DNA of 30,562 nucleotides. Origin: a virus. Of this stretch, positions 24,786-30,562 are shown piece after piece. Made by a program: the position numbers and the translations under genes. Within the stretch, counting starts at the first letter, position 1. Every line of letters begins with the position of its first letter. The notes below the pieces were generated by a model, which had not been told where the DNA came from, searched no databases, and was given only the letters and a program-made list of their open reading frames with translations. The stretch spans positions 1-30,562 of IMG/VR virus record IMGVR_UViG_3300032047_000080, one strand, 5' to 3'.

Positions 24786-26372
24786 CTAAAAATCTGTAGC
24801 TGGGTTGAACTCAACTGTGTCTTCGGTTTTAGTTTCATAGAATTGGCAAGTAGATAGGTCATAGCTCAGAGTTGTAGCAACTCCAACCTCTCCTGAGAAA
24901 CGGTTTTTAAGCACTCTAAGAGTTGTAAGGTTAGCGTTAGCCTCTCCTTGCTGGTCTCGTTCCAATGCGATGACGCTATCGCTGAGCTGAGCGATCGAAT
25001 GAGATCCTCGTAGCTGGCCAAGAGAGACACGTCCCCCTTCTTCGTGTGAGTTACTGTCACTGTTTGTTCTCCGTAGGTGTGATACTAAAAATAGTGCGAT
25101 ACCTGTACGTTCGACTAATGATCTGAGCTTCGTCATTGTCGAGTCTATCATACGTCTTTCATCGCCGTCAAGACCACTTAATAATATAGAAAGATGGTCA
25201 AGAAATATAATACGGCACTCCAGTCCACTGGCAAGGTATTCGATCCTGTTGTAAATAACATCTGGGTCAAAGCTACCAAAGCCATCAAACAGAAAAACAT
25301 TCCACTTTGCAAGAGTATCAGCAAAAGCAGACTCGAGTTCTTCTTTGTCATGTTCTCCGATGTGATAGGGTTTACCAACGGCAGCGGACATAAGTCCTAG
25401 TGCTGTACGTTTGTTGTTTGCTTCTAGCTCAAGGATACCAACTGTCTCACCTTTCATGGCAAGATCAGCTGCGATAGCCCTGACCAGTGAAGTCTTACCA
25501 CTACCTGACCCAGCTGTAAGAGTAGTTAGCTCTCCGTATCTGATGCCATGTAGTTTTTCGTTGAGCCCCTCGAAAGGATACTCGTGGTCACAGGTTTTGG
25601 TAGGCTCTGTAACCAATGCCATGAGATTCTTACCATCAACAATACCGTCTGGTCTGTATGGCTTGGCATCCCATATGGCTCGCCTTATTGCCTCTCTGTC
25701 TTCAGCTTGGAGTGCATCGCTAGCATCTTTGTAAGCATCGAGTCTAGCAATCTTAACCCTACCGGCTGGGAGTATACTCGTGGCAGATTCAACGGCCTCA
25801 CGCCCTGCTTCGTCGTTGTCGAAGAAGAGGACGATTTCTTGGTAGCCTTGCAAGAAGGGTATGGCTTTCTGCAAGTCTTTCTTGGCTGCTGCCGCACCAT
25901 GAGGTAGGCTGACCATGGGCCAACCTGACATAACTTCGTAACAAGAGGCAGCATCTAGTTCGCCCTCTGTGATGACGATTCGTTTTCCGCTGGTGGGGAA
26001 AAGATGCTGGCCAAAGAGTTGATCTGATCCCTGACCTTCATAGTGGAAGTCCTTTGACTTTGTTTTAATCTTGAATCCAACAACTTGGCCGCTTTCATTA
26101 TAATATGGGAAGCGGAGGGTGTTGCCGTGTCTGTAGATACGGTAGAATGAGTTGGTGGATTCGCTGATCCTTCGTTTTTGCAGCTGTTCAGCTGATCCGA
26201 GGAATTGTACTCGTTCATTATTCATTATGGGTGTATAGTTGTCCCCTTCCGCAGGGGTGTACGTTTGGCACGCAAAGCAGTACGCATGGCCGTCAGAGTA
26301 ACGTGAGTTAGCGTCCGACGAGCCACAGTTGTTACATGGTTCGTGTGCCACAAATTCTGATTCTGTGTTCAT
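24786..26372 (-). CDS. DNA primase-helicase, T7 gp4-like (528 aa)
   Basis: The start at ATG 26372 overlaps the endonuclease stop as ATGA, and a TTG at 26381 would add three residues. The domains, in order, are: a Cys4 zinc ribbon (C13, C16, C32, C35) for template recognition; a TOPRIM primase fold with E137 (VITEGELDA) and D185/D187 (FFDNDEAG); and a RecA-like ring helicase with Walker A at 287-294 (AGSGSGKT), Walker B D392 (IIFLDHLS), and a late LRGSHSIAQLSDSVIALERD segment. It both unwinds DNA and makes primers at the phage fork, working with the split polymerase. Length is near T7 gp4 (566). Confidence 0.95.
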   Translation of the reverse strand: MNTESEFVAHEPCNNCGSSDANSRYSDGHAYCFACQTYTPAEGDNYTPIMNNERVQFLGSAEQLQKRRISESTNSFYRIYRHGNTLRFPYYNESGQVVGFKIKTKSKDFHYEGQGSDQLFGQHLFPTSGKRIVITEGELDAASCYEVMSGWPMVSLPHGAAAAKKDLQKAIPFLQGYQEIVLFFDNDEAGREAVESATSILPAGRVKIARLDAYKDASDALQAEDREAIRRAIWDAKPYRPDGIVDGKNLMALVTEPTKTCDHEYPFEGLNEKLHGIRYGELTTLTAGSGSGKTSLVRAIAADLAMKGETVGILELEANNKRTALGLMSAAVGKPYHIGEHDKEELESAFADTLAKWNVFLFDGFGSFDPDVIYNRIEYLASGLECRIIFLDHLSILLSGLDGDERRMIDSTMTKLRSLVERTGIALFLVSHLRRTNSDSNSHEEGGRVSLGQLRGSHSIAQLSDSVIALERDQQGEANANLTTLRVLKNRFSGEVGVATTLSYDLSTCQFYETKTEDTVEFNPATDF

Positions 26373-26734
26373 CTTAACCAATCAATGGGGATTGCGTGTG
26401 CTGCCGCCCACCTGATGTTGTGTTTCTCACACCATTGGGCGTATGTAGTTTTGGATTTCTTACTGATCTTGTTGAATGGTGCTTGAAAGACCATACGAAT
26501 ATCAAGGTGTGGGTTGTCACGAATGACAGCCTTGATCTTACGTCTGTCCTCTGCATCCCAGTAACCTTTGGTTTCCAGCATGACACCGTTGAGCAGTACG
26601 AAATCAGGATTGTATTGGTGCTGTATGGTATAAGGAACTTGCTCGCCCTCATACACATACTTGCAACCAACTGTGTCTAGTAGTTCAGCAACGCTGACCT
26701 CTAGCTTAGACTTAAAAGTCTTCTTCTTCTTCAA
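26369..26734 (-). CDS. Endonuclease I (Holliday junction resolvase), T7 gp3-like (121 aa)
   Basis: The core matches T7 endonuclease I: a Glu-containing first helix (E12/E17), NPDFVLLNG with D44, then LETKGYW with E54 and K56, spaced ten and two residues apart as D55, E65 and K67 are in T7. The C-terminal half is helix with a basic KISKKSKTTYAQW segment. It resolves branched replication DNA and helps break down the host chromosome. No ATG precedes the core, so I propose TTG 26734, inside the end of the SSB gene, which gives 121 residues (T7 gp3 has 149). The frame is open further upstream, so the exact start is uncertain. Confidence 0.85.
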   Translation of the reverse strand: MKKKKTFKSKLEVSVAELLDTVGCKYVYEGEQVPYTIQHQYNPDFVLLNGVMLETKGYWDAEDRRKIKAVIRDNPHLDIRMVFQAPFNKISKKSKTTYAQWCEKHNIRWAAAHAIPIDWLR

Positions 26735-27287
26735 TGCTATCTTCGTCAGCAGACTCAGGAGCTGTAGCTTTTGCAACAAACCCTTCAGTTTTACCGAATA
26801 GATCTGCAACTTCTTTGTCGTCCATGCTGTCTGCATCAACCCCAGCTGCACTGCCTGCAATCTCGACAACCTGTACACCAACTAGCTTGAGTGAACTACC
26901 ATAAGTTACTCCATCCTTCAAGATGTATGGCTTCTGGAAAAAGCCTAGCTTTACAGTTGAGCCACCATAGATTGGTGTCTTTGCATCTGTAACTGGTGTG
27001 CCTTCTGTGTCGACAACTGGTGGTCTCTTGTCCTCTCCCCATGAGAACTTGATCTTGAACTTACCATCAGCTACCTCTTCCCATGGTGTAGGCTTGAGTG
27101 TAGCTCTCTTTGGGTTCTTCAACTTAGACTCTGCCCACTTGAGGACAGCCTGTCTTTCAACTTCAAGCGCGTCAATGATACTTGTACCCACAATAGCTGC
27201 GAGTGAGTATCCGAACTTGCCGGGTTCTAGGATAGCTTGGAAGCCTTCTAGTTTGATAGCGTCTGTGACGTGTACGTTTTTGCTCAT
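26712..27287 (-). CDS. Single-stranded DNA-binding protein, T7 gp2.5-like (191 aa)
   Basis: ATG 27287 (MSKNVHVTDAIKLEGF...) lies two bases past the RNA polymerase stop. An upstream start at 27407 would lie inside that gene and is rejected. The protein has the OB-fold style of gp2.5: a KFGYSLAAIVG strand region, WEEVADGKFKIKFSW, a TPIYGGSTVKLGFFQKPY barrel strand, and a highly acidic C-terminal tail (DEDSIEEEEDF) ending in Phe. In T7 that tail and terminal Phe contact polymerase and helicase. It coats single strands and organises the replisome. The tail-coding bases also encode the Lys-rich start of endonuclease I in another frame. Confidence 0.93.
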   Translation of the reverse strand: MSKNVHVTDAIKLEGFQAILEPGKFGYSLAAIVGTSIIDALEVERQAVLKWAESKLKNPKRATLKPTPWEEVADGKFKIKFSWGEDKRPPVVDTEGTPVTDAKTPIYGGSTVKLGFFQKPYILKDGVTYGSSLKLVGVQVVEIAGSAAGVDADSMDDKEVADLFGKTEGFVAKATAPESADEDSIEEEEDF

Positions 27288-27288
27288 A

Positions 27289-29640
27289 TTAACAAAAGAA
27301 ATAAGTGGATTCAATAACCGACTCTGGCTGTAAGTCGCCAATGATCGGTGGTTCAGTCTCTGCCTGTATCTGGTCGGCAAAGGTCTGGAGATAATCATGC
27401 TCTGCAAACAGAATCATGTATGTCTCCCTAATTATAGCAGATAATTTATCCATATCGCAACATCTGCTTAACACACTGTCATGAATTAGTGCGATTGGCT
27501 GATCGAAGCTACGCACAGCGAGGTGTAGCAGTGATGCGTCCAGACTATGGATTAGGTTAGGTGCAGTAGCAGCCTTGTGCCTATTGATGTCGACCTCCTT
27601 CCCATCTTCTACTGCGACGGATAGATCACAACGACCTAGTAGCTGTAGCTGGATGCGTTCAACCTTCTTCTTGAAGTAACGCTGTCTGACTACGAAGCCA
27701 GAAGGAGTCGTCCATTCCACATGCTCTTCACCACGTTTGATAGTCTTACCAACTTCAGTCTCGATCCATCTCATAACTGACATTGGCCCGGGCACGACTG
27801 CCCCCATAGCCGAACGAACTGATGTAACGATCTGAGTAAGCTGATCTTTGTCAACCTCGACACCCTTCTCACGAAGTGCATCTTTGATATAAGACCTATT
27901 AGAATATGGCTTTGCATTATATGGTATGGTCATTACAGTACGCTTTACACATTTTCTGTCCCACACACCTCGTACTGTCTCAGGTATGTATGGCTTTGAC
28001 ACATCTGCAATAACTTTGTACGCATCTTGTGGTCGATCAGATGGTACAACATTTACAAGAAGTGCTGTGGTCTTGTCCCGTGCCAAGCCTGCTAGTATCT
28101 GCAAACCAGAACAGGTAGCATCGGTAGCCACGGGCAGGGAGGTGAGGGTACGTGTCTGACGTAAGCAACAAGCGTCGTACTCTTCGCAAGCTGCTAGAAA
28201 TAGCCAAGGTTCATCTGCACCTTCCCAGTCTCCTAAATTATCAATAGGATTCCGTGCGACACGTGCGATAAGTGAGACATTGGTACGTGTCCAATCCAAT
28301 CTCTCTTGCATTGTGGACTTATCAAGTCCGTAGGTAGTAGCTACTTGAAAAGCGAGCCATCGTTCTCCGTCCTCTGTAATCTCTCCAGCATCAGCAAACT
28401 GTAGTAAGGACTTACCAAAGTCTGTGTCTTGAGGAGTCAGGAACGCAGGGATAGGATAAGCTCGCCCCCTGTAATCGAACGACCATGGTATGTAGAACTC
28501 TCTGTCCTTGAAGCGATCGACAGCTTCCATAGTCATACGTGTGCGACAGGATCTCTTGAACTCTGCTGCTCTTTTGTTCATTACCTCTGCTGCTGCACGT
28601 CGATAATTCTTACGAGACTCTTTGTTCTCAGCAATATCAACTGGCTTGGGTGGTAGATCATAATGAACGATAGGTAGGAACTTGCCCACACTTATACCTC
28701 TCTCTTGTAACAGCTCCGCAGTACGGACGATAAAGGGATTTAACCTGTATTTAACTTGCTGTATTTTGTTCAGAAAAGCGAGTGGGATTTCCCCCTGTAT
28801 AAGGGCGTGATCGCCTCTTCTAACAAGCTCGTGGCCTTGCATTACCTCGTTGAGTATATACCCACCGACTTGGGTGTTTGACCAGTCTCTGGGCGGTACT
28901 AGCATGGGCCACGCCAAAGGGCTGAATAACTCTGCATTTGCCATGACTTCATCTTTGATGTCCATGAACTCTGCGGTCGGTGCAATAAACACTTGTGTCT
29001 TACGACCTGTGCGTATGCGTTGCTTGTAGAACCAGCCACTCGTTGCCATGATGCAATCAAGTAACCAGCCACCAAGTTTGGTACGTATACTTGTACCCCA
29101 AGGATTCCATGGTTCAATATTGTAGCGGTTCATCAGCGTCCTGATAACAACTAGCTTTTGATGTGTACCACAGGCTTTGTGCCAGTAGTTGTCCTTGAGA
29201 GTCTTGAGTAGAGCAGGGGCTGCGTGTTCGTAGTGCCGCATCTGGCACTCGTCTTCGATAGCCTTGCCTATCATAGAACATACGTTGGTAGCTGTGTTGC
29301 AGTTGTCCTTGTAACCAAAGACATTATCAAATGTAACTTTACAGGCGATAGCTGCGGCAGCCAATGCCTCAATACTAGCTAGATATTGGTGTATATCCTT
29401 GAAGGCAGCTCCATACTTGCCTTGATGTATTTTCTTGTTAGTTTCTTCGATACGTTGAACTACACGTGGTAGTAACGCATCAATCGAAGCGATACCATAT
29501 ACTGTTGCAGAAGAGTACTGTTGTGCTTCTAGCTTATACGTTTGGTCACGCAGTCTTTTGAGACCTTGTTTGATCTGTGATCTTTCTAAGTTGACCTGTT
29601 CCGTGATTTGGTCTTCCGTTATATCTATCTGCGAGTTCAT
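27289..29640 (-). CDS. Single-subunit DNA-dependent RNA polymerase, T7 gp1-like (783 aa)
   Basis: The phage RNA polymerase transcribes middle and late genes. Catalytic residues of the T7 family are all visible: D507 (ATDATCSGLQ), K566 and Tyr574 (VKRTVMTIPYNAKPYSN, fingers O helix), and D721 (ALIHDSVLS). The PWSFDYRGRAYPIP element at about 385-398 precedes the palm, and the C-terminus ends STYFFC. The Tyr-Asn after the O helix replaces the Tyr-Gly of T7, which I recall from cyanophage enzymes. Length 783 versus 883 in T7 reflects a shorter N-terminal domain. The ATG at 29640 lies 95 bases inside the preceding small ORF. Confidence 0.96.
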   Translation of the reverse strand: MNSQIDITEDQITEQVNLERSQIKQGLKRLRDQTYKLEAQQYSSATVYGIASIDALLPRVVQRIEETNKKIHQGKYGAAFKDIHQYLASIEALAAAAIACKVTFDNVFGYKDNCNTATNVCSMIGKAIEDECQMRHYEHAAPALLKTLKDNYWHKACGTHQKLVVIRTLMNRYNIEPWNPWGTSIRTKLGGWLLDCIMATSGWFYKQRIRTGRKTQVFIAPTAEFMDIKDEVMANAELFSPLAWPMLVPPRDWSNTQVGGYILNEVMQGHELVRRGDHALIQGEIPLAFLNKIQQVKYRLNPFIVRTAELLQERGISVGKFLPIVHYDLPPKPVDIAENKESRKNYRRAAAEVMNKRAAEFKRSCRTRMTMEAVDRFKDREFYIPWSFDYRGRAYPIPAFLTPQDTDFGKSLLQFADAGEITEDGERWLAFQVATTYGLDKSTMQERLDWTRTNVSLIARVARNPIDNLGDWEGADEPWLFLAACEEYDACCLRQTRTLTSLPVATDATCSGLQILAGLARDKTTALLVNVVPSDRPQDAYKVIADVSKPYIPETVRGVWDRKCVKRTVMTIPYNAKPYSNRSYIKDALREKGVEVDKDQLTQIVTSVRSAMGAVVPGPMSVMRWIETEVGKTIKRGEEHVEWTTPSGFVVRQRYFKKKVERIQLQLLGRCDLSVAVEDGKEVDINRHKAATAPNLIHSLDASLLHLAVRSFDQPIALIHDSVLSRCCDMDKLSAIIRETYMILFAEHDYLQTFADQIQAETEPPIIGDLQPESVIESTYFFC

Positions 29641-29764
29641 CTTGTATTTGTGCTAGTAGGTGTTTTCTGACCTCATCATAGTGAGGGTGATCTTTGCTTA
29701 ACATGTCTAATGCTTGTTTGTGGTAGGTGTAAACGTCATCAGACGGAATAGTTCTCTTTGTCAT
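29546..29764 (-). CDS. Small early protein overlapping the RNA polymerase start (72 aa)
   Basis: From ATG 29764 it encodes MTKRTIPSDDVYTYHKQALD, a His/Asp-rich helical stretch, KHLLAQIQDELADRYNG, and a polar tail. The last 95 bases overlap the RNA polymerase gene in another frame, and the start overlaps the 109-residue gene by 26 bases. The first 50 residues look like a real amphipathic protein, while the final part could be simply out-of-frame polymerase. Function unknown. Confidence 0.55.
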   Translation of the reverse strand: MTKRTIPSDDVYTYHKQALDMLSKDHPHYDEVRKHLLAQIQDELADRYNGRPNHGTGQLRKITDQTRSQKTA

Positions 29765-30068
29765 TGTCTGTAACATATTTTAGTGGTATCAAATGTTGTA
29801 TATCGTTGTGTGTGCATACAGTAAACTCTGTCTCAGCACCAGCGATCAACTCTTTGACCTTTTTCTTTGCAGCTGCACCTGACTTGTACACGTGTTCTGT
29901 GACCTTGTTGGTTCTGTGGTTACGTGCACGAATCATGCAGTGATACTCTGTTGGCATCTCCCAGCCGTCTATCTTCCAGTGCATGAAAGTGACAAACTCG
30001 ATAGGCTCGAACCACTCAGCTGGGCAGTTCTTTATCATGTTGTAGTTGTTTGGAAATTCTTTCTTCAT
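29739..30068 (-). CDS. Early protein of unknown function (109 aa)
   Basis: The 109-residue frame from ATG 30068 is mixed alpha/beta: AEWFEPIEFVTFMHWKIDGW, a CMIRARNHRTNKVTEHVYKS basic strand-turn, an Ala/Lys helix (AAAKKKVKELIAGA), and an acidic end. The hydrophobic-aromatic FVTFMHWKIDGWEMP core suggests a folded globular protein. It belongs to the early block preceding RNA polymerase, where T7-like phages put host take-over genes. I do not recognise the family. Confidence 0.68.
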   Translation of the reverse strand: MKKEFPNNYNMIKNCPAEWFEPIEFVTFMHWKIDGWEMPTEYHCMIRARNHRTNKVTEHVYKSGAAAKKKVKELIAGAETEFTVCTHNDIQHLIPLKYVTDNDKENYSV

Positions 30069-30234
30069 TGCAGTGATGATGTTTGTCTAGGTAGATGTCA
30101 GTGAGGGTGGTGTTCCAGTGATACTTGGCTATGTGTGTAGCCCTGTATGCAGCCTCTATGTCGTCACGAGCGAACAGGTGTATTAGCTTACCCGTGCCCA
30201 TGAGAGCTTCATAGTAGTAGTAAGTGTCGGTCAT
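30016..30234 (-). CDS. Small early protein (72 aa)
   Basis: ATG 30234 gives MTDTYYYYEALMGTGKLIHL, then FARDDIEAAYRATHIAKYHW, a His/Asp-rich middle (YLDKHHHCNEE) and a polar end. It overlaps the next gene by 53 bases. The Tyr cluster followed by an Ala-rich helix is reminiscent of small early phage proteins that read a sensory/phone-number-like beta-alpha fold, but no family is recognisable. It is part of the early region. Confidence 0.58.
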   Translation of the reverse strand: MTDTYYYYEALMGTGKLIHLFARDDIEAAYRATHIAKYHWNTTLTDIYLDKHHHCNEERISKQLQHDKELPS

Positions 30235-30272
30235 GTCCTTGATGATTGTGATGTGAGCTTTTTGATGAGCAT
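30231..30272 (-). CDS. Possible 13-residue ORF MLIKKLTSQSSRT
   Basis: The ATG is at 30272, one base after the stop of the 64-residue gene, and the TGA overlaps the ATG of the 72-residue gene (ATGA). The only support is the perfect fit between its neighbours. It could instead be a translational-coupling leader or chance. Confidence 0.25.
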   Translation of the reverse strand: MLIKKLTSQSSRT

Positions 30273-30273
30273 T

Positions 30274-30468
30274 TTAGTACGCTTGCGGGCAGCTTGCACC
30301 ATGCGTGGCTTGCTCTTGTACTTGGGCTGCTTGCGGCTGTGGTGCTGCCAGTTTGGTGTTGTCATAGCGAATCCAATGTCGTGTTACACCAGCAATAATA
30401 AACAAGTTAGTTACTATACTGAGAATCATGATAGTATTCTTCTCGAATCTTGATTGCTTTCGTTTCAT
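30274..30468 (-). CDS. Small single-pass membrane protein (64 aa)
   Basis: The 64-residue protein begins with a basic MKRKQSRFEKN followed by a hydrophobic helix at about residues 13-29 (IMILSIVTNLFIIAGV), then a polar Pro/Gln/Ala-rich tail ending SCPQAY. Positive residues before the helix favour an N-in, C-out membrane anchor, and a non-cleaved signal is also possible. Its ATG overlaps the stop of the truncated gene upstream (ATGA). An early phage membrane protein is likely. The target is unknown. Confidence 0.65.
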   Translation of the reverse strand: MKRKQSRFEKNTIMILSIVTNLFIIAGVTRHWIRYDNTKLAAPQPQAAQVQEQATHGASCPQAY

Positions 30469-30562
30469 AATTTAATGAATGGGTAGCATGGCTCGTGCAT
30501 ATCATTTGGATAGAACCAATCGACCAGTTCGTACTGCATAGAGTTACAATGGTTCTCTGCAT
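30465..30562 (-). CDS. Small early protein, 5' end uncertain (possibly cut by window edge)
   Basis: The frame is open from the right edge to a TGA at 30465-30467. If it starts at ATG 30539 the product is 24 residues, MQYELVDWFYPNDMHEPCYP plus FIKL. Otherwise it extends beyond the window. The acidic-aromatic DWFYPNDMHEPCYP segment looks like a small conserved protein and not random sequence. The stop overlaps the start of the next gene (ATGA). Confidence 0.55.
   Translation of the reverse strand, partial: AENHCNSMQYELVDWFYPNDMHEPCYPFIKL

Noticed and set aside
26735-26881. N-terminal extension of endonuclease I to 170 residues
   Set aside because: The extra 49 residues lie wholly within the SSB gene in another frame, are not similar to T7 gp3, and begin at a non-ATG codon.
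1-30562. CRISPR array, insertion sequence or transposase
   Set aside because: No spaced direct repeats, terminal inverted repeats or transposase motifs were found. The repeats seen lie within fibre genes.

Overview
This window reads as about two thirds of the genome of a T7-like podovirus infecting marine picocyanobacteria (Prochlorococcus or Synechococcus). Every gene I can support lies on the minus strand, packed end to end with TAATG, ATGA or few-base junctions. The evidence for the assignment is a single-subunit T7-type RNA polymerase, a T7-type replication set, a T7-type capsid, tail and internal-core block in the usual order, and a high-light-inducible protein gene (hli), which is a cyanobacterial photosynthesis gene carried by cyanophages. 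The longest interval without a gene is about 150 bases, upstream of the major capsid gene.

In transcription order (high to low coordinates) the window opens with early genes: a 5'-truncated ORF, four or five small proteins of unknown function, and the RNA polymerase (29640-27289). The replication block follows: single-stranded DNA-binding protein, endonuclease I, primase-helicase, a DNA polymerase split into separate 3'-5' exonuclease and polymerase ORFs, 5'-3' exonuclease, a 54-residue protein, and a compact class I ribonucleotide reductase (alpha and beta). Together these supply phage transcription, replication, host-DNA breakdown and dNTP production.

The virion block starts with a small protein next to the portal, then the portal and the scaffold. 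Between scaffold and capsid lies a cassette of eleven very small genes (15409-17201). Most are rich in Lys and Arg, several are below 60 residues, and hli is among them. Then come the major capsid protein, a Rho-independent terminator in the place of the T7 Tphi terminator, the two tail tube proteins, homologues of T7 gp13, gp14 (with a C-terminal S74-type chaperone domain), gp15 and gp16, the tail fibre, and at least three tandem paralogous small fibre-like genes, the last cut by the window edge.

The points most worth a second look are the microprotein cassette, the split polymerase, the beta subunit with Leu at the radical-Tyr position, a tRNA-Leu-like 3' fragment just upstream of the capsid gene, and the tandem fibre paralogues sharing a near-identical DNA block. 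No terminase, lysis, integrase or psbA gene is in this window. Coordinates of the small genes and start choices come from reading the sequence by hand. Family names come from motif recognition and not from a database search.
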